A program made the position numbers and the translations under genes. From NCBI RefSeq assembly GCF_052116145.1, contig NZ_JBQKLQ010000001.1, positions 682,001 through 746,000 on the forward strand: a DNA stretch of 64,000 nt. Direction: 5' to 3'. Under the pieces are notes generated by a model, which ran no database searches, had not been told where the DNA came from, and saw only the letters and a list, made by a program, of their open reading frames with translations. Positions 34,095 through 43,920 of this stretch are shown here, one piece after another. This DNA is from Fundicoccus sp052116145. GTDB taxonomy: Bacteria; Bacillota; Bacilli; Lactobacillales; Aerococcaceae. How positions within the stretch are numbered: position 1 is the first letter of the stretch; the number at the start of each line of letters is the position of its first letter.

Positions 34095-35129
34095 TTAAAT
34101 TAGTAACATGGCATCGCCAAAACTAAAGAAACGATACTTCTGCGCCACTGCATGTTCATAAGCTGCTATAACTGCTTCACGATTATAAAAAGCACTTACT
34201 AACATAACGAGTGTTGAAGCTGGCAAATGAAAATTGGTAATTAATGCATCTACAGCTTTAAATGTATAACCTGGAGAAATAAATATTGATGTCCAGCCTG
34301 AACTTGCAAGCAATTTACCGTTATTCTCGCACGCAATTGTTTCGAGGGTTCTGACACTCGTGGTGCCAACAGCTACAACTCGACCACCATTAGCTTTCAC
34401 CTGATTAATTTTCAAGGCAGATTCTTCACTTAATTGGTAAAATTCCGCATGCATTTCATGATCTTCTAAATTGTCTACTGAAACGGGTCGGAACGTTCCC
34501 AAGCCAACGTGTAGTACTAGCGGAATAAGTTCTATGCCTTTTTTCTTCACTTGTTCCAATAATTCTGGAGTGAAATGCAAGCCAGCAGTTGGAGCCGCAG
34601 CTGAGCCATTATGTTTCGCATAAACAGTTTGATAACGGTCTGGATCATCCAAACGTTCTTTAATATACGGAGGTAAGGGCATTTCGCCTAATGATTCTAG
34701 CACCTCTAAAAACACACCTTCATATGAAAACTCAATGATCCGGCCACCGTGCGTTAACTCTTTAACAACTGTCGCCTTTAATCGAGCATCCTCACCAAAA
34801 TGAATGACTGTTCCAACTTTTGCTCGTTTAGAGTGTTTTACAAGACACTCCCATTGGTTGCCATGCGTATTGGTTAACAGTAACACTTCCAAATGCCCTC
34901 CGGTATCCGGTTTTACTCCAAATATCCGTGCTGGAATAACTCTAGTCTCATTTACCACTAAAGCATCGCCTGTTTGTAAGTAATCTAAAACATGATCAAA
35001 CGTCGTATCAGTCAATTCATCCGTTTGACGATTAACCACTAACAAACTCGATGAACTTCGGTTTTCTAGGGGTGTTTGCGCAATTAATTCTTCAGGTAAA
35101 TCATATTCAAAATCTTTAGTCGTTAACAT
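34095..35129 (-). CDS. queA: S-adenosylmethionine:tRNA ribosyltransferase-isomerase QueA
   Basis: QueA makes epoxyqueuosine in tRNA from preQ1. Family blocks are FEYDLPEELIAQTPLENRSSS at the N-terminus, VVNETRVIPARIFG, EMPLPPYIKERLDDPDRYQTVYAKHNGSAAAPTAGLHFT and GTTSVRTLETIA. FISPGYTFKAVDALITNFHLPASTLVMLVSAF comes near the end. At 344 residues it is full length. Its ATG overlaps the ruvB stop (TAATG), so translation is coupled. It ends the ymdB-mutS-mutL-msrB-ruvA-ruvB-queA series. Confidence 0.96.
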   Translation of the reverse strand: MLTTKDFEYDLPEELIAQTPLENRSSSSLLVVNRQTDELTDTTFDHVLDYLQTGDALVVNETRVIPARIFGVKPDTGGHLEVLLLTNTHGNQWECLVKHSKRAKVGTVIHFGEDARLKATVVKELTHGGRIIEFSYEGVFLEVLESLGEMPLPPYIKERLDDPDRYQTVYAKHNGSAAAPTAGLHFTPELLEQVKKKGIELIPLVLHVGLGTFRPVSVDNLEDHEMHAEFYQLSEESALKINQVKANGGRVVAVGTTSVRTLETIACENNGKLLASSGWTSIFISPGYTFKAVDALITNFHLPASTLVMLVSAFYNREAVIAAYEHAVAQKYRFFSFGDAMLLI

Positions 35130-36145
35130 TAAAATTCCTCTTTCATTCTATCTGGATAGCGAATACCTAAATGTTCATACGCATATGGTGTTACCACACG
35201 CCCGCGAGGTGTTCGTTTAAGAAAACCATTTTGTAACAAATAAGGTTCATACATATCTTCAACAGTTTCAATTTCTTCGCCTATATTTACGGCAATCGTA
35301 TTTATCCCTACCGGTCCACCATTATAATGTTCAATCATTGTTATCAATAAACGACGGTCGATAGTATCTAATCCTTTTTCATCTATTGCTAATATGTCTA
35401 AAGCCGCTTCGGTAATTTCTTTAGTTATGATTCCATCACTCTTTACTTGCGCGTAATCTCTAACGCGTCTCAAAATTCTGTTTGCAATACGAGGTGTCCC
35501 TCTACTTCGCAAAGCAACCTCCGTCGCACCGGTTTCGTCAATTTGAGTATCAAAAACAACGGCACTACGTTCCACTATTAATTTCAAGTCAGCGGGTTGA
35601 TAGTACTCCATATGAGCAATGATTCCAAACCGATCCCTTAAAGGTTGAGACAACATCCCAGCTCTTGTAGTTGCTCCAATTAATGTGAATGGTGGTAATT
35701 CGAAATGCACAGGATGAGCTGATGGACCTTGTCCCACAATGATATCTACAAAATAGTCCTCCATAGCAGAATATAATACTTCTTCTACCACTCGTGGCAG
35801 GCGATGAATCTCATCAATAAATAGTATATCGCCTGGGCTTAGCTCATTGAGAATTGCTAACAAGTCCCCTGGGCGATCAATTGCTGGACCACTGGTCGTT
35901 TGAATACCAACATTTAATTCATTGGCAATTACCATGGCTAATGTGGTCTTTCCAAGTCCAGGAGGGCCATACAACAGAACATGATCCAATGCTTCTTGTC
36001 TTTGTTGAGCTGCTTGAATATAGATACTTAGCTCATTTTTAATTTTACCTTGACCAATATACTCAGCTAATCTTTGCGGACGTAAACTTAATACTTCAAC
36101 TTCGTCCGCTAACAATTCTGCGCTAGTTATTCGTTCTTCGCTCAT
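35129..36145 (-). CDS. ruvB: Holliday junction helicase subunit RuvB
   Basis: RuvB is the hexameric AAA+ motor that drives branch migration with RuvA. Walker A is LLYGPPGLGKTTLA, Walker B is ILFIDEIHRLP, sensor 1 is LIGATTRAG, and the arginine finger region is LRDRFG. The C-terminal winged helix reads EPYLLQNGFLKRTPRGRVVT. I choose ATG 36145 (338 residues), 6 bases after AGGAGG, over a GTG two codons earlier. It sits between ruvA (26-base gap) and queA (overlapping). Confidence 0.96.
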   Translation of the reverse strand: MSEERITSAELLADEVEVLSLRPQRLAEYIGQGKIKNELSIYIQAAQQRQEALDHVLLYGPPGLGKTTLAMVIANELNVGIQTTSGPAIDRPGDLLAILNELSPGDILFIDEIHRLPRVVEEVLYSAMEDYFVDIIVGQGPSAHPVHFELPPFTLIGATTRAGMLSQPLRDRFGIIAHMEYYQPADLKLIVERSAVVFDTQIDETGATEVALRSRGTPRIANRILRRVRDYAQVKSDGIITKEITEAALDILAIDEKGLDTIDRRLLITMIEHYNGGPVGINTIAVNIGEEIETVEDMYEPYLLQNGFLKRTPRGRVVTPYAYEHLGIRYPDRMKEEF

Positions 36146-36171
36146 TTTCACCCTCCTCTCATCACTTGTTT

Positions 36172-36768
36172 TTATTTAATTAATAATTTAAACGCAACAC
36201 TTAACGCCGCTTGAGTATTCTCAAAGTTTTGTTCACCAAGTGGTTTTTCAATGCGCTTAATTTCTCTTTGTGAGTAACCTAAACCTAATAAAGCTTCGTA
36301 GACTTCTTCTAAGAGCTGTTGTTGTTGAACCTCTTGAGCGTCCTTAGGGTCGTTGGTGAAATCAGCTGCAAAATCTAGTGACCCTTGTAAGTCTAAAATC
36401 ATTTGCTGAGCTGTTTTCTTGCCGACACCTGGAAACTTCATTAAATACTTACTGTCGCTTGCATCAATGGCTTGAATTAAGCCTTGATGGTCATCCAATG
36501 CTAAAATTGACATTGCACTCTTAGGACCAATTCCAGAAACTTTATTCAGAGTTAAGAATAATTTCTTTTCACTTAAATCTTTAAAGCCATATAGAGTCAT
36601 TGAATCCTCTCGAACCACTAATTCAACATAAATTTTTGCTGTTTGCATTAGTAAATCTTGCCAACGATAAGGATTAGCACAATATATCTGAAAACCCATC
36701 CCATTGGCTTGAAGTACTAAATAGGTAGGATAGATATGAAGTAATGTTCCTTCAATAAATTCATACAT
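36172..36768 (-). CDS. ruvA: Holliday junction DNA-binding subunit RuvA
   Basis: RuvA binds the four-way junction as a tetramer and recruits RuvB. The OB-fold begins MYEFIEGTLLHIYPTYLVLQANGMGF. Two helix-hairpin-helix motifs follow (TLNKVSGIGPKSAMSIL and LMKFPGVGKKTAQQMILDL). An acidic linker and a C-terminal three-helix domain (EVYEALLGLGYSQREIKRI) complete it. At 198 residues it is normal. It begins 5 bases after msrB ends, so it is in the repair operon. Confidence 0.95.
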   Translation of the reverse strand: MYEFIEGTLLHIYPTYLVLQANGMGFQIYCANPYRWQDLLMQTAKIYVELVVREDSMTLYGFKDLSEKKLFLTLNKVSGIGPKSAMSILALDDHQGLIQAIDASDSKYLMKFPGVGKKTAQQMILDLQGSLDFAADFTNDPKDAQEVQQQQLLEEVYEALLGLGYSQREIKRIEKPLGEQNFENTQAALSVAFKLLIK

Positions 36769-36773
36769 ATTGC

Positions 36774-37211
36774 TTACTCCACGTGCTTCTTATAATCACT
36801 ATAGCCTGCGTCGTCCATTTCAGCTAGCGGAACAAATTTTAATGATGCAGAGTTAATACAGTAACGTAGTCCGCCCATATCTTCGGGTCCATCTTCAAAG
36901 ACATGCCCTAGGTGAGAATCTGCTTGTGAACTTCTAACTTCAATCCGTGTTCTTGCAAGTGAGTTATCAATTTCTTCTTTTAAACTACTACCTGGAATTG
37001 GAGTAGAAAAAGATGGCCAGCCACAGCCAGCATCATATTTACTTGTACTAGAAAATAACGGTTCTCCACTCACAATATCTACATAGATACCTTTTTCATA
37101 AAAATCATCATATTCTCCTGAAAATGGACGTTCTGTAAATTCCTCTTGAGTAACCTTGTATTGTAATTCTGTTAAGTTTTCAATTGTTTCTTTAAAATTT
37201 TCCTTTGTCAT
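36774..37211 (-). CDS. msrB: Peptide methionine-(R)-S-oxide reductase MsrB
   Basis: MsrB reduces the R form of methionine sulfoxide in oxidised proteins. Key blocks are ELQYKVTQEEFTERPFSGEYDDFYEKGIY at the start, KYDAGCGWPSFSTPI, RTEVRS-like (here RTRIEVRSSQADSHLGHVFEDGPEDMGG) and RYCINSASLKFVPL with the catalytic Cys. The Zn-binding CxxC pairs of the other subclass are absent. At 145 residues it is complete. Its ATG overlaps the mutL stop by 4 bases (ATGA), and ruvA starts 5 bases after its stop. An oxidative-damage repair enzyme for proteins is thus translationally coupled inside a DNA repair operon. Confidence 0.95.
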   Translation of the reverse strand: MTKENFKETIENLTELQYKVTQEEFTERPFSGEYDDFYEKGIYVDIVSGEPLFSSTSKYDAGCGWPSFSTPIPGSSLKEEIDNSLARTRIEVRSSQADSHLGHVFEDGPEDMGGLRYCINSASLKFVPLAEMDDAGYSDYKKHVE

Positions 37212-39145
37212 CTAAAATGACCTCCTTCATGTGGATCTTGAATTCGTTTAAATAGTTTCTCTAACGTATTCTGATTAAATTCAATAAAAACCGGTCGGCC
37301 ATGGGGGCAATGGTAAGGATCTTCTAACTCCGCCATGCTCTCAATCAATGCTTTTGCCTGTCTTTCGTCTAAATAGTGATTGGCTTTAATAGCGCCTCGA
37401 CAACTTTTCATAATGATAGTCTTTTCTTTTATTTGAGCGATTGTTAAATCTGGCTGATCGCTTAATAATTCGACTAAATCATACACCATTTGTTCCACTT
37501 CATCTTGCAATAACCAATTAGGATAACTCTCTAACTGAAAACTTGTAGGCCCAAAAGCGTCTAAAAATATCCCCAAGCGTTCAAAAGGTTCCTGCATCTG
37601 TTCAATCTGCAATACTTCCGCTTGGGTAAAATTAAAAACAATCGGAAATAACAACTGTTGCTGCAATAAGACATTAGGATCATAACGCATAAATGCTTCA
37701 TAACGACTTCTCTCTTGAGCAGCATGTTGATCAATCAAATAGAAGCCTACTTCACTTTCTGCAATCAAATAAGTACCATGAATTTGTCCAACATATCGTA
37801 ACTGTTTAAAGTCAATCAGATGTGCTGTTTTCTCAATTGCTTGTTGCGAATCTTTGGTGAGTTTGTTTTCATTAGTTTCTGCCTCAACTTGATTCTGTTG
37901 GACTGCATCATACTCACCGACGGGGGCTTCAACTTTAAAGATATCCGAAGATGAAGACTCGTTAGATGCCTTATTTATGGCTGTTTCTGGTTGAGTGACT
38001 ATTTTTTTATCAGTTTTTTCGGTCATTGTCGGCCCGTCAAATGAAGTTTGCTTTTCTATCTGTCTAAACTCAAATGGTAACGTTTCAACACGAGGCTTCT
38101 GCTTTGGTAGATTAGGAATGTCTTTTAGATCAACTTCCGGCACTGGGTTGATACTACTAAGCTTTTCTTGAACTGTTTGTGTTAATAGTTTAGCGAGTTC
38201 TTCCTCTTTACTTAAACGAATCGTTTGTTTAGTCGGATGAACATTGACATCAACCAATCGTGGGTCTAAATTCACTCGAATAATCGCCACTGGAAAGCGT
38301 CCAATCATCAATCTTCTTCCATAGGCTCTGATAAGTATATTATTCAAAGCGTAGCTTCTAATCGCTCGTCCATTCACAATCCAATGAATATATTGGCGAT
38401 TCGTACGTGTTAACTGTGGTGGTGAAATAAAGCCTGACAATTCAAAGTCATTATCACTTGCTTCTATCTCAAGTAATTGTCTGGCTAAAGCGGGTTGATA
38501 CACGTTAGCAATTGTTTGTCTCAACTGCCCAGTTCCAAAAGAAGTGAATAATTTATGTTCGTCATTACTTAATGTAAAGCGTATTTCTGGAAAAGAAAGG
38601 GCAATCTCTTGAACAAAATTAAGTATATGCCTTAATTCCGTCTTAATGCTACTTAAATGCTTTAAGCGAGCGGGTGTATTATAGAAAAGACTATCTACTG
38701 TAATAATTGTCCCTTTTCTTGGTTTTGATATACCACGTTCAACAATTCTTGAACCCGAAACTTGTACAAAATGACCTGTCGCATCATCTTCATCACTCAC
38801 TTGACTAGATTCAAGTCTCACTTTAGCTACAGAGGCGATACTAGCCAAAGCTTCTCCTCTAAAACCTAAGGTATGAATACTGAACAAATCATGCACTGAG
38901 TAAATTTTACTTGTCGCATGTGCTTGGAATGCCAATCCAATATCTTCCTCGTCCATTCCATCACCGTCATCAATGACACGAATTCTTTGAATCCCCGCTT
39001 CGAGTAGTTCAACAACTATATCTGTTGCATTCGCATCAATCGCATTTTCAACTAATTCTTTCACAACAGAAGCGGGCCTTTCGACCACTTCTCCTGCAGC
39101 AATCTGATTAGCTAATGCCTCTGACATTTGTTTAATTCTCCCCAT
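37208..39145 (-). CDS. mutL: DNA mismatch repair protein MutL
   Basis: MutL links mismatch recognition by MutS to strand incision. The GHKL ATPase domain shows IAAGEVVERPASVVKELVENAIDANA, DDGDGMDEEDI, THATSKI-like AHATSKIYSVHDL, TLGFRGEALASIASVAKV and GTIITVDSLFYNTPARLKHL. A long acidic, Ser/Thr-rich linker (about residues 340-440) leads to the C-terminal domain. There the endonuclease motif DQHA-x2-E-x4-E is intact (DQHAAQERSRYE), and a CPHGRP zinc-site motif is near the end. So this is a nicking-type MutL. GGAGG precedes the ATG; mutS ends 38 bases upstream. Confidence 0.96.
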   Translation of the reverse strand: MGRIKQMSEALANQIAAGEVVERPASVVKELVENAIDANATDIVVELLEAGIQRIRVIDDGDGMDEEDIGLAFQAHATSKIYSVHDLFSIHTLGFRGEALASIASVAKVRLESSQVSDEDDATGHFVQVSGSRIVERGISKPRKGTIITVDSLFYNTPARLKHLSSIKTELRHILNFVQEIALSFPEIRFTLSNDEHKLFTSFGTGQLRQTIANVYQPALARQLLEIEASDNDFELSGFISPPQLTRTNRQYIHWIVNGRAIRSYALNNILIRAYGRRLMIGRFPVAIIRVNLDPRLVDVNVHPTKQTIRLSKEEELAKLLTQTVQEKLSSINPVPEVDLKDIPNLPKQKPRVETLPFEFRQIEKQTSFDGPTMTEKTDKKIVTQPETAINKASNESSSSDIFKVEAPVGEYDAVQQNQVEAETNENKLTKDSQQAIEKTAHLIDFKQLRYVGQIHGTYLIAESEVGFYLIDQHAAQERSRYEAFMRYDPNVLLQQQLLFPIVFNFTQAEVLQIEQMQEPFERLGIFLDAFGPTSFQLESYPNWLLQDEVEQMVYDLVELLSDQPDLTIAQIKEKTIIMKSCRGAIKANHYLDERQAKALIESMAELEDPYHCPHGRPVFIEFNQNTLEKLFKRIQDPHEGGHFR

Positions 39146-39183
39146 AAAATCCTCCTTCCAGACATTGTATGTTTACTATTGGG

Positions 39184-41787
39184 TTATTTCAACTGCTGTT
39201 GCCAGTCGAGTAGTTTTTGCATTGCTTCAAAAGGTGTCATTAAATTAATATTAGCGTCTTCAATCTCTTTTAACACCTGCTTAATCTCACTAGATATTGC
39301 ACTCGCAGGACTTTCTAGTTTATCATCTGATGGTTTAATTGTTTCATCAAACAAACTCATTTGGACTGCGCCAGGGTGACGTAATTGGTGGGCTTTAGCT
39401 TCTAATTCCGTCAACGTCTTTTGACTTTGAATTAATAAGGATTGAGGTAAACCAGCTAATTTAGCTACATGAATCCCATAACTTTTATCAGCAGGTCCAT
39501 CGATAATTTTGTGTAAAAAGACAACTTCTCCTTCATGCTCAGTTGCTCCAACATGAACATTCTTTAACGTTGATATTTTCTCATCGAGTTCAGTTAATTC
39601 ATGGAAATGCGTTGAAAAAACCGTCGCAGCATTCACTTTTTCAGCAATATAGTATAAAATCGCTTCTGCTAAGGCTATACCATCAAAGGTAGCTGTCCCA
39701 CGACCTAATTCATCGAATAATAATAAACTACGTTCTGTTGCTTGAGAAATCGCATAATTAGTTTCCATCATTTCAACCATAAATGTACTTTGTCCACTCG
39801 AAATATCATCAGAACTTCCGATACGGGTGAAAATCTGATCAATTAACGGTAAGCGCGCTTCTTTTGCAGGAACGAAACAACCAATTTGGTTCATAATAAC
39901 GCAAAAAGCAATTTGACGCATATAAGTACTCTTACCAGACATATTGGGCCCAGTAAGTAGCAAGAGCGATTGTTCTGGTGTAATAACTAAATCATTCGGT
40001 ACGAATGCCGCTTGGCCTATTAGTTTTTCGACAGCTGGATGACGGCTATCTTTTAAAATCATGTCTTTGTTATCCGTCGTTAAATCCGCTCTCACGTAGC
40101 CTTCTGTTTCACTTACTGTTGCAAAGTTACATAGAACGTCCAGTTCAGCGACTTGACTCGCTAAAAATTGAAGTGGGCTGATGGATTCGTTAATTTTTGC
40201 TCGTAGTTCTAAAAATAAGCGATACTCTAAATCTACAGCTTTTTCTTGAGCACTTAAAATTGTTGTTTCCATTTCTTTCAATTCTTCAGTGATATAACGT
40301 TCGTTATTCGCCAAAGTCTGCTTACGAATATAGCGATCATCCTTCAATTGTGCAGCCTGTAAGCGACTAATTTCAATATAATAGCCAAAGACTTTATTAT
40401 AACCAACCTTTAATGTTTTTAAGCCTGTTAGCTCACGTTCTCTTAACTGTAACTGCGCTAACCATTGTTGTCCATTTTCTAACGCATCATGATAACGGTC
40501 CAATTCCTCATGATAACCTGTCTTTATGATATGACCATCCGTTATCGATATGGGTGGCTCATCAACTAAGACCTCTTCAATATGCTGATATAAATCAGAA
40601 AATGTTGGTAATAAATCGAACACCTCGACAGAAAGACCATTGAGTTCCTGATTAATTTGAGTTAGGAGGTGATTAATTACCGGTATTTGACTCAATGAAT
40701 AACGTAACTGATCAACATCACGAGCATTCGCTGTTCCTAGACTTATCTTTGTTACAAGACGTTCTAAATCATATATTTTGCCCAGACAAGTCATCAAATC
40801 GACTCTTTCGAAATAATGATTCATCAACTGCTCCACTTTTTGATGACGTTTCACTAATGGTTCCATTCTTAATAAGGGCTTTTCTAGCCATTGATGTAAT
40901 AAACGTCCACCCATGGCAGTTTTTGTACGATCAATCAGCCATAATAGACTTCCTTTACGCTTTTGAGTTCGCAAAGAACGCGTCAATTCTAATTGTACCT
41001 TGGCATAATGATTCATTTGTAAATATTGACTCAATTCATAGCGCTGAACCGGTTTAACATGGTGCAATGCTTGCTTTTGAATACTGAATAAATATTCGAA
41101 AAGAACGTTTAATAAATAAGCTTCCTCTTTAGTTGCCTGATCTAACTGCCATCCAATTTCACCTTTAGTATCCTCAGGTAATTGGTAATAAGTGTAATGA
41201 GCTTTAACAGCTTCATGGATCTTTATCGCTTCTGCTGTTTCTTTGTGCAAGCTTTCCATCACAATCTCAGTTGGATGAATTGCTTGAATTTCATTGACAT
41301 ATTGTACCCAGTCATCTGTATGCGTTAATTGAATCTCTCCGGTTGAAATATCGATAAAACTTACATAATAGTGTTGTCCACTAAAATAGCAAGCTGCTAA
41401 GTAATTGTTTTCTTTATTAGGAATGGCATCCTCTTCCAAAATAGTACCTGGAGTCACAACGCGAACAACCTCACGCTTGACCATCCCTTTGGTTAATTTA
41501 GGATCTTCCATTTGTTCACAAATCGCTACTTTGCGACCTGCTTCTACCAATCTTTTTATATAGTCAGTTGCTGAATGATGTGGTACACCACACATTGGCA
41601 CAGGATTCTCTGCTTTTTTATTTCGCGAGGTTAGTGTAATTTCTAAAATATTTGCTGCTTCAATTGCATCTTCATTAAACATTTCATAAAAATCACCCAA
41701 CCTAAAAAATAGGATGGCATCTGGATATTGTGCCTTCATTTCATTATACTGTTCCATCATTGGCGTTACTTTTGCTTTACTTGACAC
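39184..41787 (-). CDS. mutS: DNA mismatch recognition protein MutS
   Basis: MutS binds mismatches and small loops. The mismatch-contact Phe-x-Glu is in FFRLGDFYEMF (near residue 36). Domain I continues with PVPMCGVPHHSATDYIKRL. The ATPase has LLLTGPNMSGKSTYMRQIA (Walker A), LLLFDELGRGTATFDG (Walker B/D-loop) and TVFSTHFHELTELD. The C-terminal tail can bind the beta clamp and shows QMSLFDE near residue 810. The start is GTG at 41787, with GAGGTG five bases upstream. At 867 residues it is normal. It is followed by mutL. Confidence 0.96.
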   Translation of the reverse strand: MSSKAKVTPMMEQYNEMKAQYPDAILFFRLGDFYEMFNEDAIEAANILEITLTSRNKKAENPVPMCGVPHHSATDYIKRLVEAGRKVAICEQMEDPKLTKGMVKREVVRVVTPGTILEEDAIPNKENNYLAACYFSGQHYYVSFIDISTGEIQLTHTDDWVQYVNEIQAIHPTEIVMESLHKETAEAIKIHEAVKAHYTYYQLPEDTKGEIGWQLDQATKEEAYLLNVLFEYLFSIQKQALHHVKPVQRYELSQYLQMNHYAKVQLELTRSLRTQKRKGSLLWLIDRTKTAMGGRLLHQWLEKPLLRMEPLVKRHQKVEQLMNHYFERVDLMTCLGKIYDLERLVTKISLGTANARDVDQLRYSLSQIPVINHLLTQINQELNGLSVEVFDLLPTFSDLYQHIEEVLVDEPPISITDGHIIKTGYHEELDRYHDALENGQQWLAQLQLRERELTGLKTLKVGYNKVFGYYIEISRLQAAQLKDDRYIRKQTLANNERYITEELKEMETTILSAQEKAVDLEYRLFLELRAKINESISPLQFLASQVAELDVLCNFATVSETEGYVRADLTTDNKDMILKDSRHPAVEKLIGQAAFVPNDLVITPEQSLLLLTGPNMSGKSTYMRQIAFCVIMNQIGCFVPAKEARLPLIDQIFTRIGSSDDISSGQSTFMVEMMETNYAISQATERSLLLFDELGRGTATFDGIALAEAILYYIAEKVNAATVFSTHFHELTELDEKISTLKNVHVGATEHEGEVVFLHKIIDGPADKSYGIHVAKLAGLPQSLLIQSQKTLTELEAKAHQLRHPGAVQMSLFDETIKPSDDKLESPASAISSEIKQVLKEIEDANINLMTPFEAMQKLLDWQQQLK

Positions 41788-41817
41788 ACTTACACCTCAT
41801 TCTAATTCACATAACTC

Positions 41818-42636
41818 TTAATCAAATTTTCGTTTACTGACCGATGACATATTACTATTGCTCAAGCGAATCGGTTCTATTTTTTTAGCTAAGCCTGTTT
41901 GGGAATCTGTTTCAATAAACACTCCACTTAACACAAATGGTCCTTCTGTTTCTGGAGTGAGGCGTTGTGGTAAGTGAGTTGTAAACCTGTGTAGAGCGTC
42001 GCTTGGTCTAAAACCAATAATACTATTCAAAGCGCCAGTCATCCCTACATCACTCATATAGCCAGTTCCTTTAGGCAGAATTCGCGCATCGTTCGTTTGA
42101 ACATGCGTATGTGTACCCACTACTGCAGATACTTGACCGTCAAATAACCACCCTGTTGCTTGCTTTTCGCTTGTAGTTTCAGCATGCATGTCAATCAGAA
42201 TATGAGGCGTTCTTTCTCTGACTTCCTTAATCACATCAGGCAATACTTGGAAAGGATCGATACACGGTCCCATAAAGACACTCCCTAAAGCATTAATAAT
42301 GGCTACTTCTTCTTGGTTAACCTTCACATAATGTACACCTTTACCTGGTGTCCCTTTGGGTAAGTTAACCGGTCGCACTAAGCAGTTTGCTGAGTCAATA
42401 AATTCGTATATGTCTCTGTTATCCCAAGCGTGGTTGCCTAACGTTACCACATCTACCCCTTGATTTAACAACCATTTATATAATTTTTCAGTGATACCTT
42501 TTCCATTTTCTGCAATATTCTCACCATTAACAATCGTTAATTGTGGTCGAAAACGTTGTTTTAATTCTGGTAAATATTGACTGAGTGCTTCTTGCCCTCT
42601 TGCAGCGACGACATCGCCTATAAATAATATTTTCAT
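41818..42636 (-). CDS. ymdB: Metallophosphoesterase YmdB
   Basis: YmdB is a calcineurin-like phosphodiesterase that hydrolyses 2',3'-cyclic nucleotides (and some cAMP) and affects biofilm and motility choices in Bacillus. Metal-binding blocks are FIGDVVAARGQEAL with Asp8, VNGENIAENGKG, TLGNHAWDNRD, DMHAETTSEKQATGW and GTHTHVQTNDARILPKGTGY. At 272 residues it is complete. In Bacillus ymdB follows rny; here a monooxygenase gene lies between them. It opens the ymdB-mutS-mutL-msrB-ruvA-ruvB-queA series (30-base gap to mutS). Confidence 0.94.
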   Translation of the reverse strand: MKILFIGDVVAARGQEALSQYLPELKQRFRPQLTIVNGENIAENGKGITEKLYKWLLNQGVDVVTLGNHAWDNRDIYEFIDSANCLVRPVNLPKGTPGKGVHYVKVNQEEVAIINALGSVFMGPCIDPFQVLPDVIKEVRERTPHILIDMHAETTSEKQATGWLFDGQVSAVVGTHTHVQTNDARILPKGTGYMSDVGMTGALNSIIGFRPSDALHRFTTHLPQRLTPETEGPFVLSGVFIETDSQTGLAKKIEPIRLSNSNMSSVSKRKFD

Positions 42637-42695
42637 GAAAGTCCTCTTTCTAATCTTGACATCTAATCTATTTTATCAATCATTATGATAAAAAT

Positions 42696-42726
42696 AAAGT
42701 ATCAGGCAATTAGGCACTGATACTTT
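42696..42726 (-). terminator. Terminator of the monooxygenase gene
   Basis: AAAGTATCAG (42696-42705) pairs perfectly with CTGATACTTT (42717-42726), followed on the minus strand by ATTTTTATC. It lies between the monooxygenase gene and ymdB. Nearby, TTTTATCA and TGATAAAA (42671-42693) form a further inverted repeat in the ymdB leader. Confidence 0.8.
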
Positions 42727-42857
42727 ACTATACAAAAAAGTTGCATATTTCATTTTCGACTAGCAAATGCTGCGTCTGCTGGTTTTTAAATCAAAATTGG
42801 CACTCATTGGAGTCTGATATCACTTTTTTGTTGTGGCAAGTGAGTATACAGTTCTAT

Positions 42858-43847
42858 TTATTTATCATTTAAAACGACCTCTGCAATTATTCCATAAGAT
42901 GTTTCTAATTGCTCTAATGTCGGCAAGTAAGAAACTACAATAATTTCATCTGCTTGATAAGTGTCTGATAACTCTTGCCATTGCTTGGTGATCGTTTCTT
43001 TACTACCTTTTAAGCTAATACCCATTCTAGAGTCGATAAATAATTTTTCCGCTGACGTTAATTGATCACGGAAATTCTCATCCGGTTGTTTGTAATGCCC
43101 TTGTTCTCCTCTGATTAAATCTAATGTTACTTTTTGATTAATCATATAGAGCCTATCAGCTTCTTCATCTGTTTGTGCACCGTAACCTAAGACACCCATT
43201 ATAACATATGGTTGCGCTAGTTGTTTTGATGGTTTAAATCGAGAACGATAAATCTCTAACGCTTCAGACATTTGTTGAGGAGCAAAGTGAGAAGCAAAAG
43301 AATACGGTAAGCCAAACTCCGCTGCGACGTAGGCTGAACTAATAGAACTTCCTAAGATATATAAAGGTACTTCTAAACCGATTCCTGGATTAGCAATCAC
43401 TTCTTCTTGGATTTCCTCTGGACCGAAGTAACGTTGCAACTCTAGAATCGAACGCGCAAAGCCTCCCTCACTTGAATCTCCCCTATAAATCAATCGTGCT
43501 GTTGCTTGGTCAGTCCCTGGTGCGCGTCCTAAACCTAAATCGATACGATCAGGATATAACGTCGCTAAAGTACCAAATCTTTCCGCTACTTGTAGAGTGG
43601 TATGGTTAGGTATCATAACGCCTCCCGCACCTAAGCGAATCGTTGATGAATTAGCTAATAAATGTTGCATGATTAAATCTGTGGCTGAACTCAAGACCCC
43701 TTTGAAATTATGATGCTCTGCAACCCAATAACGAGTGTATCCTTGTTTTTCAACAATTGACACTAAACCTGTTGCTCGATCAATGGCTTCTTTTTCAGTT
43801 TCACCTTCGAAATGTGGCACCAAATTTAAAACAGAAACTTTTGTCAT
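42858..43847 (-). CDS. Luciferase-like flavin monooxygenase family protein
   Basis: This 329-residue protein belongs to the bacterial luciferase-like (LLM) family. It shows RYWVAEHHNFKGVLSSATDL, IRLGAGGVMIPNHTTLQVAERFGTLATLYPDRIDLGLGRAPGTD and, later, PLYILGSSISSAYVAAEFGLPYSFASHFAP, all typical of the YhbW/YwcH-type subgroup. Such proteins usually bind FMNH2, but the substrate here is unknown. AGGAGG precedes the ATG. It is a single-gene transcript with its own extended -10 promoter and terminator, inserted between rny and ymdB, which are neighbours in Bacillus. Confidence 0.88.
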   Translation of the reverse strand: MTKVSVLNLVPHFEGETEKEAIDRATGLVSIVEKQGYTRYWVAEHHNFKGVLSSATDLIMQHLLANSSTIRLGAGGVMIPNHTTLQVAERFGTLATLYPDRIDLGLGRAPGTDQATARLIYRGDSSEGGFARSILELQRYFGPEEIQEEVIANPGIGLEVPLYILGSSISSAYVAAEFGLPYSFASHFAPQQMSEALEIYRSRFKPSKQLAQPYVIMGVLGYGAQTDEEADRLYMINQKVTLDLIRGEQGHYKQPDENFRDQLTSAEKLFIDSRMGISLKGSKETITKQWQELSDTYQADEIIVVSYLPTLEQLETSYGIIAEVVLNDK

Positions 43848-43920
43848 AGTACATCCTCCTATTAAAAGTGTTCTAATATTTCTATATGTGTGAAAGCACT
43901 AAATGTATTGGCATACTCCT

